A stretch of 64,000 nt of DNA from Bacillus sp. ISL-41 (GTDB lineage: Bacteria > Bacillota > Bacilli > Bacillales > Cytobacillaceae). The stretch spans positions 62,001 to 126,000 of the forward strand of contig NZ_JAGGQP010000029.1 in assembly GCF_018613235.1 (NCBI RefSeq), in the 5' to 3' direction. The position numbers were made by a program, and so were the translations under genes. Shown piece by piece: positions 1 to 9,098 of the stretch (positions within the stretch are counted from its first letter, which is position 1; each line of letters opens with the position of its first letter). Under the pieces are notes generated by a model, which did not search any database, had not been told where the DNA came from, and saw only the letters and a list, made by a program, of their open reading frames with translations.

Positions 1-85
1 TAACGAGATGAGCAGCAGCTGCAAGCCCCACTGGACCTCCCCCTATGATTGCAACAGGAAGAGTTTCTTTTCGATTTGAATTCAA
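1..85 (-). CDS. FAD/NAD(P)-dependent oxidoreductase, N-terminal fragment
   Basis: Only the first 28 codons lie in the window; the gene continues off the left edge. It begins with TTG at 85, behind a GGGGGT ribosome site 5 bases upstream. The peptide includes a dinucleotide-binding loop (AIIGGGPVGLAAAAHL), the N-terminal Rossmann signature of flavoprotein oxidoreductases. It follows the ArsN-like gene on the same strand with a 12-base gap, so it belongs to the same transcription unit as the MarR regulator and the 1078-2208 flavoprotein. A role in arsenical metabolism is inferred from position only; the substrate cannot be told from this fragment. Confidence 0.7.
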   Translation of the reverse strand, partial: MNSNRKETLPVAIIGGGPVGLAAAAHLV

Positions 86-97
86 AGTATTTACCCC

Positions 98-595
98 CTA
101 ATATATTAATTTTTCCATCGCAATTACATCGACGAATTTTCCATCTAGCATACCTTGGTTCTGAAATACACCTACTTCTCGATATCCTTTTTTTCTATAT
201 AGACCTTGCCCTAATTCGTTAAAAGCAAAAGTGAAAAGAACAATTTTATGAAAGCCATATTCTTTGGCCACTGATTCAATAAAAGTAATCAATTTGCAGC
301 CTATCCCTTTGCCTCTATATTCTCTTTTGATGTAAACCGAAAGGTCAGCTACACCTTTGTAGGCCTCCCGGTTATTGTATTGATTTAAGCTAGCCCAGCC
401 AATTACCTTCCCATCAAATTCAGCCACAATAACTTTATATCTGTCAGTATGTTTATTCAGCCACTCTATCATGTAAACTTGATCTTTTGCTGTAGTCTCC
501 AATGTAGCGATACGGTCAGATATTCCTTCGTTATAGATGGTTAAGATCTCATCTACATCTTCTGGATTAGCTACTCGAATAACGGTTTCATTCAA
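98..595 (-). CDS. arsN: GNAT N-acetyltransferase, ArsN-like
   Basis: A GCN5-related acetyltransferase of about 165 residues of the phosphinothricin-acetyltransferase type, which moves acetyl from acetyl-CoA to an amino group. Visible are an N-terminal IRVANPEDVDEI strand-helix, the acetyl-CoA loop Y-R-G-K-G-I-G, and the LYRKKGYREVG segment before the C-terminal DVIAMEK strand. Relatives in ars clusters (ArsN1) acetylate the organoarsenical antibiotic arsinothricin, and the context supports that role here. I prefer the TTG at 595 because GGGGGA sits 7-8 bases upstream; an ATG at 628 also fits the frame but has no ribosome site and would overlap the MarR gene by 17 bases. The substrate remains an inference. 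Confidence 0.72.
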   Translation of the reverse strand: MNETVIRVANPEDVDEILTIYNEGISDRIATLETTAKDQVYMIEWLNKHTDRYKVIVAEFDGKVIGWASLNQYNNREAYKGVADLSVYIKREYRGKGIGCKLITFIESVAKEYGFHKIVLFTFAFNELGQGLYRKKGYREVGVFQNQGMLDGKFVDVIAMEKLIY

Positions 596-611
596 CTGTA
601 ATTCCCCCTGT

Positions 612-1064
612 TTAACAACTGCCACCATCTTTATTTGTACCGCAAAATACAGGTGAGCTTGTCATCACTTTCGCAACTAGATGAATAGCTCTTTGGACAG
701 TTTCTCGCTCAAAGTCAGTCATTTGGTTAAAGATAGCTTCTAGATATTCATTAACCTGCCGATCAATTTCTTCTGCGACTTTTTCTCCCTTTTTAGTTAA
801 AGCCAGAATACTGGACCTTTTATCTTCCTTCGATGGCAACTTTTTAACCAATTCCATTTTTACAAGTGTTTGAATCTGCCTGCTGAAAGTCGTAATATCA
901 ATACCTAGTAAATCTGCTACCTTCTGTATAGAGGGATTATCATTGACACTGATCTCATAAAGAATGTGGCTTTGAGCAGCATTCACATCCACTCCGTCAA
1001 CAGAACAACAGGTTTTATTTAATAAACCAAAACTTCGAGTTATTTCTTGAAAGGATCTTCTCAT
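612..1064 (-). CDS. MarR family transcriptional regulator
   Basis: A 150-residue winged-helix regulator. The SIQKVADLLGIDITTFSRQIQTL helix-turn-helix followed by KEDKRSSILALTKKGE (wing) is typical of MarR proteins, which bind DNA as dimers and release it on ligand binding or Cys modification. There is a Cys pair near residues 19-20 and further Cys near the C-terminus (FCGT, GGSC), a layout that could bind arsenite; that is inference. AAGGAG lies 9 bases before the ATG. It sits between the 1078-2208 flavoprotein and the ArsN-like gene and probably autoregulates the unit from the repeated sites at 2226 and 2301. Confidence 0.85.
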   Translation of the reverse strand: MRRSFQEITRSFGLLNKTCCSVDGVDVNAAQSHILYEISVNDNPSIQKVADLLGIDITTFSRQIQTLVKMELVKKLPSKEDKRSSILALTKKGEKVAEEIDRQVNEYLEAIFNQMTDFERETVQRAIHLVAKVMTSSPVFCGTNKDGGSC

Positions 1065-1077
1065 CGTTTAATGCTCC

Positions 1078-2208
1078 TTAAATGTTCACAAAATTATTTT
1101 TCTTCGCCATTACCGAAGGAATAATAGAAAATGCGGTCTTCCTTAACCCCAGAATAAATCTAAATGTTGGTCCATGACTATGTGAAGATAATGGGCCCGC
1201 AAAATATAAACCTGACAAACTTGATTCGAAGGATTCGTTTAATTTAGGGAACTGAGAATAGCCATCTTCACGATCAATAATAGATAATAACTCCTCATCA
1301 AAAAATGGAACTTTATCTAAATCGATACGGAAGCCAGTTGCTGCAATAATATGATCCACAATTTTCTCGGTCCCATCTGATAGGACAATCCTGACCTCAT
1401 CTTCATTTATCAGTTCAATTTGTTCAATCGAAACCCCTGTATTTTGAGGAACAATCCCTTCAACATATGGTTTTAAAAAGTGGGCAACACTTCCTGGAGA
1501 TTGTCCCCAACCCTGTTTTTTTTCTTCAATTGGAAGTTGATAAAAGACATCTCCAACGTCTCTAAGTGCAATTTCATTTTCTCTACTGCCTGCGTAGTTA
1601 GGAGCTTCCTTGCGATATACCAATTCAACATTCGCCCCCTCTCTATGCAATAACCCAGCAGCCTCCCATGCGCTTTGACCGCTACCTAAAACAACTACTC
1701 TCTTACCCTTGAAATGAGAAAAGCTCGTGTAGCCTGATGTATGGGATACCAATTGAGACGGTAACTGTTTCAGGAAATCAGGAAGATACTTATAATGTTC
1801 CACACCTGTTGCTACTACAACATTCTTTGCCTTGTATTGTTCACCAGTTTCACTAGTTACTTCGTAGTACCCTTCCTGGTTTTCTACTTTGATGATCTTA
1901 TTAGGAGTAAATTCAATACCTGATTTCTGTGCAAACCAGTTTGCATACTGAACAAAAATGGGCCTTGGAAGTGGTGTAACGAGTTCAATATCAGTTTCCA
2001 ATGAAAATTGTTGAACAGTTAACTCATCCTTCGAGTCAGAAAAACTAACAAATTCATGTGGTGTTCGAATGAACATGTCTTGTGGCATTTGATTTTTCCA
2101 AAAATCCATTGGATAGCCAAACAGTTTGTATTCCAGATTGTTAGACACAGCATGAGAAGCTAACGAAATTCCAAATGGACCCGAACCAATAATAATTAAA
2201 TCCAACAT
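1078..2208 (-). CDS. Flavin-dependent NAD(P)-binding monooxygenase-like protein (ArsO-like)
   Basis: A 376-residue protein with an N-terminal FAD-binding loop (IIIGSGPFGISLA, residues 5-17) and a second dinucleotide loop (VVVLGSGQSAWEAA, about residue 170), the layout of class B flavoprotein monooxygenases and pyridine-nucleotide oxidoreductases. An ATGF motif (IIAATGFRIDL) near residue 290 is also typical. Flavoproteins called ArsO occur in ars clusters, but their reaction is poorly defined. It is the first gene of its unit, with AAGGAG before the ATG and the putative MarR sites upstream. Its 3' end abuts the MarR gene, whose ribosome site overlaps the stop codon. Confidence 0.75.
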   Translation of the reverse strand: MLDLIIIGSGPFGISLASHAVSNNLEYKLFGYPMDFWKNQMPQDMFIRTPHEFVSFSDSKDELTVQQFSLETDIELVTPLPRPIFVQYANWFAQKSGIEFTPNKIIKVENQEGYYEVTSETGEQYKAKNVVVATGVEHYKYLPDFLKQLPSQLVSHTSGYTSFSHFKGKRVVVLGSGQSAWEAAGLLHREGANVELVYRKEAPNYAGSRENEIALRDVGDVFYQLPIEEKKQGWGQSPGSVAHFLKPYVEGIVPQNTGVSIEQIELINEDEVRIVLSDGTEKIVDHIIAATGFRIDLDKVPFFDEELLSIIDREDGYSQFPKLNESFESSLSGLYFAGPLSSHSHGPTFRFILGLRKTAFSIIPSVMAKKNNFVNI

Positions 2209-2225
2209 TCTAACATCTCCTTTTT

Positions 2226-2315
2226 ATTTGCAAATTACAATCTTAATGGTCTGAAATTCAACAAAAATCAATTTAATTATAGTTAATTTATAACATTTAT
2301 ATTTGCATTTTACAA
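2226..2315 (-). promoter_or_regulatory. Promoter region with two copies of a 15-base site (putative MarR operators)
   Basis: ATTTGCAAATTACAA at 2226-2240 and ATTTGCATTTTACAA at 2301-2315 match at 13 of 15 bases, about 75 bases apart. The first contains the perfect palindrome ATTTGCAAAT and lies next to the ribosome site of the 1078-2208 gene. The MarR regulator encoded in the same unit is the natural candidate to bind them; no binding can be shown from sequence. Confidence 0.45.
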
Positions 2316-2413
2316 CTAATATTCATCAATTTTTTTTGATTAATTTTAAAAATACCTTTAAGGCTTAACTTCAGGGTTGAATTGAAGTATGTGTATGGAC
2401 AAAATGATAAAAA

Positions 2414-2440
2414 ACCGCAAAGCCCATGTGGCTTTGCGGT
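2414..2440 (-). terminator. Rho-independent terminator of the ars operon
   Basis: An 11-bp perfect stem (ACCGCAAAGCC with its complement, 5-base loop) is followed on the minus strand by a run of T. It lies directly after the trxB stop at 2446 and separates the arsR-to-trxB operon from the flavoprotein/MarR unit. Confidence 0.9.
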
Positions 2441-2445
2441 CCTCA

Positions 2446-3420
<975 letters not shown>

Positions 3421-3439
3421 TTATGAACCTTCGTTTCCC

Positions 3440-3868
3440 TTAAGCGTTCGGATAGATGTTCTTTAATGCTTCCTTCATCTCTGGTTTCACATTAATTTTT
3501 GGTCTAACTGACTTTGCTACTTCCTCTGCTGCGTCAATAGTATCAGCTATACCCAAATCGAGAAGTGTTCCAACTGCAACCGTCCCTGTGCGATTGCTGC
3601 CTCCCATGCAGTGAAAATAAATCTTCTTTCCTTCGTTGTAGGCATTCACAACTTCATTTATCGCCTTCTTAATAGCTTCCTCTTGACGCTCTTCATCGTC
3701 CACTATTGGACTATGAATACGGTTATAATCAGAAGCTTCTTCAGGGGCTTCTGCACGCAAATCGAAGATGACATCTACCTTTTCATTTTGCATTACGTCA
3801 TGGACATCATCTGCACCGCCAATAAAAATACGATCCTTAATTAGTGCATGATAGTTTTTTTCACTCAT
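3440..3868 (-). CDS. Dual-specificity/tyrosine phosphatase-like protein
   Basis: About 142 residues with a Cys-phosphatase P-loop, HCMGGSNRTG (Cys then five residues then Arg), and an upstream DLRAE segment placed like the general-acid loop. Proteins with this loop hydrolyse phosphate esters through a cysteinyl-phosphate and can also reduce or bind arsenate. The ATG at 3868 follows GGGAGG by 8 bases, better than the in-frame codon at 3895. The gene lies between the HesB-like gene and trxB, separated by only 17 and 43 bases. Its real substrate is unknown; a role in arsenate handling is inferred from context. Confidence 0.8.
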   Translation of the reverse strand: MSEKNYHALIKDRIFIGGADDVHDVMQNEKVDVIFDLRAEAPEEASDYNRIHSPIVDDEERQEEAIKKAINEVVNAYNEGKKIYFHCMGGSNRTGTVAVGTLLDLGIADTIDAAEEVAKSVRPKINVKPEMKEALKNIYPNA

Positions 3869-3885
3869 TATTAAATCCTCCCTAA

Positions 3886-4164
3886 TTAACAGCAATCACT
3901 TTCGTTTCCTAGCAAAACAAATGCATTTTTATCTTCTGACACATCTAATGTTAGACCCTCGATATGTTCTTCAATATTCAGGTCTATTGCAACCTTGATT
4001 TCATTTATAGTTACTACTTTATCCTCTGCTTCCGGCTCATCCAGAGCCAGACCAACCTGTGGTTTTCCTCAGCCAAAGCCCGCAAAGTAAACGCGGATGC
4101 CACTGGCAGCTTGATCCTGAAATACTTGATTCAAAAGATCACGCGCATCATTGGTGATTTGCAT
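3886..4164 (-). CDS. HesB-like selenoprotein (in-frame TGA read as selenocysteine)
   Basis: The frame of 93 codons starts at ATG 4164 and ends at TAA 3886, with a single TGA at codon 32 (4071-4069). The translation is a complete small HesB/IscA-type protein: MQITNDARDLLNQVF, then RVYFAGFG-U-GKPQVGLALDE, ending DCC. In this family the position after GFG is the conserved metal/cluster-binding Cys. Some members of the HesB-related selenoprotein family (TIGR01911) carry Sec there. The reading frame, spacing and both flanks are intact, and a hairpin of bacterial SECIS type follows the TGA. It lies 22 bases after arsA and 17 bases before the phosphatase gene. Use in Fe-S or arsenic chemistry is inferred. 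A nonsense mutation would also give this pattern but would not explain the SECIS-like hairpin. Confidence 0.85.
4031..4051 (-). promoter_or_regulatory. Candidate bacterial SECIS hairpin
   Basis: On the mRNA, TCTGGCTC pairs with GAGCCGGA (8 bp, one G-U) around the five-base loop UGGAU. The loop starts 26 nucleotides after the TGA and has G at its second and third positions. This fits the described bacterial SECIS model, which places an apical loop with an early G roughly 16-37 nucleotides after UGA. The stem lies inside the coding sequence, as bacterial SECIS elements do. Confidence 0.7.
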
Positions 4165-4186
4165 TATTTCTCAACCCTTCAAAAAT

Positions 4187-5956
4187 TTATTTTAAGTAAT
4201 TTTGCAAGTGTTTATAACCCGAATTATCTTGGTTAATAAGCGGAACAATTGCACATTTAACAGCTAGTTCCTTATCTACTTTCTCGATCCATTTTTCTTC
4301 TGATACAACTCTCCCACTTAAAACAGGATCAATAGTTTTAGTAGCATACAGACTTTGATTTACTACCCACCATTTAGGCTGAATGCCAGCACGCTTTAAA
4401 TCTTCCTGTAAACGGCTCGCTTCCAGAACAGGTGTAGCTTCTGCCAAAGTGACGATTACTACACTCGTCTCTTGTGTATTTCTTAAGCGGGGCAAAAGCT
4501 TTTCCACGCTCTCTGGTACTTCACCTGTAGAACGTGCTAGTTCTTTATGATAAGACTGGGCAGCATCTAACAGCAGTAAAGTATGGCCAGTGGGTGCAGT
4601 ATCAATAACGACGATTTCATCCTGTGAACAGTTCACAACTTCTGCAAACGCTCGGAAAATAGCGATTTCCTCTGTACATGGAGAATTCAAATCTTCTTCA
4701 AGATAAGCAATACCCGCTTCATCTAACTCTTCGCTGGCTCTAGAAAGAACTTCATTTTTGTAAGCTTCCACTTCATGCTTGGGATCAATTCTACTGATGG
4801 TTAGCAACTCATTAATTTTTTCATCCCGGAACATAAATTCAAGATGTGCCGCCGGGTCAGTGGTAGTTAAATGAACTTTCTTTCCCTCTTCCACTAGTCC
4901 AAGTGCAATTGTCGATGCCATCGTCGTTTTCCCTACTCCGCCTTTGCCCATGGTTAAAATAACCCTGGTCCCATTGATGGAGAAATCATTAATGACTTCT
5001 TTCAAACCAACTAGTTCATGCTTTTGCGTTGCAGAAAGTGTTTCTGAAGCTGGCATCGTATAATGTTTTAATAGAAAGCGAAGATTCCCAATGCCTGTTA
5101 GAGAATAAGAGACAAATGGCAAGCTGAAAGTTGGTACTTGCTTTAATGAATCGGGTAACATATTTAGTGCATTTCGCTGCTTTTGATAAAAAGAGGTGGA
5201 AACCTCATCACTCGGAACATAATCCTTCATCAGGCCATTGATAATAAGCAATTGTTTAGTTATCCCAATCTCTCTCAATTCTTGTGAGGCTCTATCAGCT
5301 TCGAATAAGGATGATTCATCCGGCCTTGTCACCATGATTAAAGTGGTTTTAGCAGGGTCTGATAGTGCAGCTACTGTCTTAGAGTAAATATCCTTCTTTT
5401 CTGAAAGCCCTGATAGAGGCCCCAAACAAGAAGCTCCATGTGTGCTCTCTTCTAGAAATCCTGTCCATGCAGTAGGAAGTTGAAGAAGTCTCAATGTATG
5501 TCCCGTTGGCGCTGTATCAAAAATGATATGGTCATACCCTTCTGCAATTGCTGGATCTGCAAGCAAACTAGTAAATTCATCAAAAGCAGCTATTTCAACT
5601 GTACAAGCACCGGATAACTGCTCCTCCATTGTTAATACAACAGAATCAGGAAGCTTCCTTCGGTATGGGCCAACCACTTTTTCTCGGTAAGTTTTTGCCG
5701 CCTCTTCAGGATCTAAATTACATGCAAAAAGATTATTTACACTTGGTATAGCTAATGGAGTATTTGATAATTCAATATCTAAAACATCTTGAAGATTAGA
5801 TGCCGGATCTGTACTAACTAACAATACTTTTTTTCCTTGATCAGCTAAAAAAACGGCAGTCGCACATGCTGTAGATGTTTTCCCTACTCCGCCTTTACCT
5901 GTAAAAAATAGAAATGGGGTGTTAACCGCTACTTTAGGATTAAAAGGTTGGTACAT
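4187..5956 (-). CDS. arsA: Arsenite-transporting ATPase ArsA
   Basis: A 589-residue duplicated ATPase that energises ArsB to export arsenite or antimonite. Both halves carry a deviant Walker A (GKGGVGKTS at about 20-28 and GKGGVGKTT near 337-345) and the DTAPTGHTL signature that links nucleotide and metal sites. Cys residues in ACTVEIAAF and PCTEEIAIF correspond to metalloid ligands known in ArsA proteins. It follows arsD by 15 bases and is followed by the HesB-like gene. The full two-domain length is usual for the family. Confidence 0.97.
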   Translation of the reverse strand: MYQPFNPKVAVNTPFLFFTGKGGVGKTSTACATAVFLADQGKKVLLVSTDPASNLQDVLDIELSNTPLAIPSVNNLFACNLDPEEAAKTYREKVVGPYRRKLPDSVVLTMEEQLSGACTVEIAAFDEFTSLLADPAIAEGYDHIIFDTAPTGHTLRLLQLPTAWTGFLEESTHGASCLGPLSGLSEKKDIYSKTVAALSDPAKTTLIMVTRPDESSLFEADRASQELREIGITKQLLIINGLMKDYVPSDEVSTSFYQKQRNALNMLPDSLKQVPTFSLPFVSYSLTGIGNLRFLLKHYTMPASETLSATQKHELVGLKEVINDFSINGTRVILTMGKGGVGKTTMASTIALGLVEEGKKVHLTTTDPAAHLEFMFRDEKINELLTISRIDPKHEVEAYKNEVLSRASEELDEAGIAYLEEDLNSPCTEEIAIFRAFAEVVNCSQDEIVVIDTAPTGHTLLLLDAAQSYHKELARSTGEVPESVEKLLPRLRNTQETSVVIVTLAEATPVLEASRLQEDLKRAGIQPKWWVVNQSLYATKTIDPVLSGRVVSEEKWIEKVDKELAVKCAIVPLINQDNSGYKHLQNYLK

Positions 5957-5971
5957 GTTTTCACTTCTTTC

Positions 5972-6325
5972 TTACTTGAAATCAATTTTCTTAACGGATT
6001 TCTTTTCTTTAAGTTCAGAAATACTTAAACCTGACCATTCTGAGAGCTTTTCATTTGTAGGATACTTCCCTAATGCAATAATCTCTCCATCTAATAACGT
6101 AACTGGCAATGCATCTGCACCTTTTTCATGAAGTATTTTATTTACAGCCTCATTTTCCGCGAATTTTCCCGGCTCGTTTGCCAAGTTGTATCGAGAAATA
6201 TCAAAACCCTTTTTTTGTAAAAGGAATACTGCAGAAGCCATCCTTGTTAATTCCGGATCAACACTTGGTCCACATACTCCAGTAGGACAACATAATGCAG
6301 GATCAAAGATTTCGACTTTTTTCAT
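5972..6325 (-). CDS. arsD: Arsenite metallochaperone ArsD
   Basis: A 117-residue thioredoxin-fold protein that carries As(III) to ArsA. Cys12, Cys13 and Cys18 (ALCCPTGVCG) match the three metalloid-binding cysteines of the characterised ArsD. The remaining sequence (GADALPVTLLDGEII) is also typical. It sits between arsC and arsA, the usual arsDA pairing. Confidence 0.96.
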   Translation of the reverse strand: MKKVEIFDPALCCPTGVCGPSVDPELTRMASAVFLLQKKGFDISRYNLANEPGKFAENEAVNKILHEKGADALPVTLLDGEIIALGKYPTNEKLSEWSGLSISELKEKKSVKKIDFK

Positions 6326-6385
6326 TCAAAAAACTCCTTTAGTTTTGAAAATAGCCAAGAGAATATACCTCTTGGCTAATAAGAT

Positions 6386-6805
6386 TTACTTACCTGTTTT
6401 CGCAAATGTTTTGATTCGGTCTTTAATCTCATCACGTACACGCTGGAAGAAAGCCCATTTCTCTTCATCTGTACCTTCAGCTTTTGCTGGGTCATCAAAA
6501 CCCCAATGCTCACGTTTTACGTGTGGTGGTGTCATTGGGCAATGCTCATCTGCATGGCCACAAAGAGTAACGACTAGATCAGCGTTATTCAGGATTTGAG
6601 GGTCAATCACATCAGATGTGTGGTTGGAGATATCTACTCCAGCTTCTTTCATCGCTTTAACTGCATTAGGATTTAAGCCGTGCGCTTCTAGACCAGCACT
6701 CTTAACTTCCCACTCATCTCCAAGATATTGTTTAGCCCAACCTTCTGCCATTTGGCTTCTGCAAGAGTTTCCGGTACATAAAAAGTAGAGTGTTTTTTTA
6801 GACAT
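6386..6805 (-). CDS. arsC: Thioredoxin-coupled arsenate reductase ArsC
   Basis: A 139-residue enzyme of the low-molecular-weight phosphatase fold that reduces cytoplasmic arsenate to arsenite. The P-loop CTGNSCR contains Cys10 and Cys15; Cys82 and Cys89 ([11 protein letters not shown]) complete the three-cysteine relay (10, 82, 89) known from Bacillus/Staphylococcus ArsC, which is recycled by thioredoxin. It lies between arsB and arsD. Its product is exported by ArsB/ArsA. Confidence 0.97.
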   Translation of the reverse strand: MSKKTLYFLCTGNSCRSQMAEGWAKQYLGDEWEVKSAGLEAHGLNPNAVKAMKEAGVDISNHTSDVIDPQILNNADLVVTLCGHADEHCPMTPPHVKREHWGFDDPAKAEGTDEEKWAFFQRVRDEIKDRIKTFAKTGK

Positions 6806-6824
6806 CGTTAATTCGCTCCCTTTG

Positions 6825-8126
6825 TTAGATAATTAGTAACCAAATATATAGTCCTACAAGTGTAATGAACAAAGTAGGAATGGTTAAAATGATTCCTGTT
6901 TTAAAATAAGTGCCCCATGAAATTTTTACGCCTTTCAAAGAAAGAACGTGGAGCCATAGTAGTGTTGCCAATGAACCAATCGGAGTAATCTTCGGACCCA
7001 AATCAGACCCAATGACATTTGCGTAAATAAGTGCTTCGCGGATTACTCCTGTTGTGTTAGTATCTGCAATCGCCAAAGCGTCTATCATGACTGTTGGCAT
7101 ATTGTTCATGACTGAAGATAAAATCGCTGCAATAAAGCCCATACCGATTGTAGCAACAAACAAGCCCTGATCAGCCGCAGCCTGGATAAAATCTGCAAGG
7201 ATATTAGTCAAACCAGCGTTACGCAGTCCGTAAACAACTACGTACATTCCAATCGAGAAGAAAACGATTGCCCACGGTGCTCCTTTTACTACATTTGAAG
7301 TGTGGACTGCAGGGCTTCTTCTAGCCATTATCAAAAAGAAAATGGCAACAATACCGGCTATAAACGATACCGGGATGTTCAGGAATTCACTTGCGAAATA
7401 ACCGACAAGCAGGATTCCCAATACAATCCATGATAAGCGGAACATTTTCATATCCTTGATTGCTTCTACCGGCTTCTTCAAATCAGACATCTCATAGTTC
7501 TTTGGGATGCTTTTACGGAAGAATAAATATAGAACCAAAATACTTGCTGCTAAAGAGAAGAAGTTTGGCACGATCATTCGAGAAGCATATTCGACGAATC
7601 CAATATCAAAGAAATCGGCGGAGACTATATTTACCAAGTTACTTACTACTAATGGCAATGAAGTCGTATCGGCAATGAATCCACTCGCGATGATAAAAGG
7701 GAACACCATTTTTTCTTCAAATTTCAGATTCCGCACCATCGCCAAAACAATTGGTGTCAAAATCAAGGCCGCCCCATCGTTCGCAAACAACGCGGCTACG
7801 GCTGCACCCAGCAGGGACACGTAAACAAACATCTTAATACCGTTGCCTTTTGCAGCTCGTGCCATGTGCAATGCAGACCATTCAAAAAATCCAATTTCGT
7901 CTAAAATGAGGGAAATAATAATGATAGCGATAAATGCTAGTGTCGCATTCCATACAATCCCGGTAACATCAATAACGTCCTGGAAATCGACAACCCCAAA
8001 GATTAGGGCCAAAATCGCTCCACCTACCGCTGACCAGCCAATTCCCAGCCCTTTAGGCTGCCATATTACCAAAGTCAGTGTCACAAGGAAGATAAGTGAC
8101 GCTATAATTGCTAATGACAATTTCAA
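6825..8126 (-). CDS. arsB: Arsenite efflux permease ArsB
   Basis: A polytopic membrane protein of about 433 residues with roughly a dozen hydrophobic segments, including [17 protein letters not shown] and [11 protein letters not shown], the paired hairpin motifs of the ArsB/NhaD ion-transporter superfamily. It exports arsenite alone or with ArsA. The start is a TTG: either 8126 or the in-frame TTG at 8120, which has better spacing (9 bases) from GGAGG. It begins 9 bases after the arsR stop. Confidence 0.94.
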   Translation of the reverse strand: MKLSLAIIASLIFLVTLTLVIWQPKGLGIGWSAVGGAILALIFGVVDFQDVIDVTGIVWNATLAFIAIIIISLILDEIGFFEWSALHMARAAKGNGIKMFVYVSLLGAAVAALFANDGAALILTPIVLAMVRNLKFEEKMVFPFIIASGFIADTTSLPLVVSNLVNIVSADFFDIGFVEYASRMIVPNFFSLAASILVLYLFFRKSIPKNYEMSDLKKPVEAIKDMKMFRLSWIVLGILLVGYFASEFLNIPVSFIAGIVAIFFLIMARRSPAVHTSNVVKGAPWAIVFFSIGMYVVVYGLRNAGLTNILADFIQAAADQGLFVATIGMGFIAAILSSVMNNMPTVMIDALAIADTNTTGVIREALIYANVIGSDLGPKITPIGSLATLLWLHVLSLKGVKISWGTYFKTGIILTIPTLFITLVGLYIWLLII

Positions 8127-8135
8127 ACACCTCCG

Positions 8136-8480
8136 TTATTCACAAGAAATTCGTTTACCTTGCTTTTCAAGTTCTGTTAATTTTTCTTCCTGACTAGGCA
8201 GTGCATTTAAAAGCAATTGTACAAAATCAAATTGCTCATACTCCTGATTAAGCGAGTAAAAGATCCATTGTCCTCTCCTGCTTTCTTTTACCAAACCAGC
8301 ATCCTTTAATTTTCGGATATGCTGGCTGATAGCCGGCTGACTTGTATCGAAAATCTCTACAAATTCACAAACACAGCAATCATGGTCGGCTAGGATCTTC
8401 ACCATAGTTAATCTTGTTTTGTCACCGAGAAGCTTTAGCAAAGCTGCAGCATGTTCAATATCTATACTTTGTTTTATCAT
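8136..8480 (-). CDS. arsR: ArsR family arsenite-responsive repressor
   Basis: A 114-residue winged-helix repressor and first gene of the ars operon. The sequence DCCVCEFVEIFDTSQPAISQH combines the ArsR metalloid site (Cys-x-Cys in the first helix of the HTH) with the recognition helix. As(III) binding releases DNA. Further Cys in ISCE lies at the C-terminus. GGAGG lies 9 bases before the ATG, and a 20-base palindrome overlaps the promoter upstream. Confidence 0.95.
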   Translation of the reverse strand: MIKQSIDIEHAAALLKLLGDKTRLTMVKILADHDCCVCEFVEIFDTSQPAISQHIRKLKDAGLVKESRRGQWIFYSLNQEYEQFDFVQLLLNALPSQEEKLTELEKQGKRISCE

Positions 8481-8505
8481 CGCACATTACCTCCATCACG
8501 GAATC

Positions 8506-8544
8506 ATAATATAATAATACACTTATATAATCAAGTGATTATAT
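8506..8544 (-). promoter_or_regulatory. ars operon promoter with ArsR operator
   Basis: On the minus strand TTGATT (8534-8529) and TATTAT (8511-8506) are separated by 17 bases, a good sigma-A promoter. The inverted repeat ATATAATCA / TGATTATAT (8525-8544, two-base spacer) covers the -35 box, where ArsR repressors commonly bind. ArsR binding is inferred. Confidence 0.75.
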
Positions 8545-8748
8545 GTAAAATAAATATTAAGCTAATGTAAATTTTCTAATTGTTAGTTTGCTCCCAACAA
8601 ACTGTTTTATGAACTTGAAAATTATTTAAAGAACTAAGATATAATTACATCATAAACATTTAAGCTATTGGTGTATTGTCGTCAGTTTTTATTGGAAGGA
8701 TTAGTAGATACTTTAAAAGGAAAGCCAAAAAGTAAATTGGTTTAGGAA

Positions 8749-9084
8749 GTGATTAGAATTTTACATGCAATTATATTGTTTTTATTTGCTGGTTTAGCTG
8801 AAATTGGCGGAGGCTACTTAATTTGGCTATGGCTAAGAGAAGGAAAACCATATTACTGGGGATTAGCTGGCGGGATTGCCTTAGCTCTCTACGGTGTTAT
8901 AGCGACATTTCAGACATTTCCATCATTCGGCAGAGTTTATGCGGCTTATGGTGGAGTGTTTATTGTCTTATCCGTTTTATGGGGATGGGGAATTGATAAA
9001 AAAACACCTTATTTATACGATTGGTTAGGTGCAGGAATATGTATTCTTGGCGTTTCAGTAATGTTATTTTCACCACGCCACTAG
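8749..9084 (+). CDS. YnfA/UPF0060 family small membrane protein
   Basis: A 111-residue protein with four hydrophobic segments and the family signature [18 protein letters not shown]. YnfA proteins resemble small multidrug-resistance transporters; their substrate is unsettled. The only in-frame start after the upstream stop is GTG at 8749, but AGGA lies almost on it, so the start signal is unusual. Transcribed divergently from arsR and followed 14 bases later by a 66-residue gene. Confidence 0.85.
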   Translation: MIRILHAIILFLFAGLAEIGGGYLIWLWLREGKPYYWGLAGGIALALYGVIATFQTFPSFGRVYAAYGGVFIVLSVLWGWGIDKKTPYLYDWLGAGICILGVSVMLFSPRH

Positions 9085-9098
9085 AAGGAGAATCTTTG

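Noticed and set aside
3886-4164. Reading the HesB-like gene as a pseudogene
   Set aside because: The only defect is a TGA at the exact family Cys/Sec position, with a SECIS-like hairpin behind it; decay or sequencing error remains possible but is less likely.
3964-4236. Plus-strand open frame opposite the HesB-like gene
   Set aside because: It has no ribosome site or family resemblance and lies opposite the better supported minus-strand selenoprotein frame.
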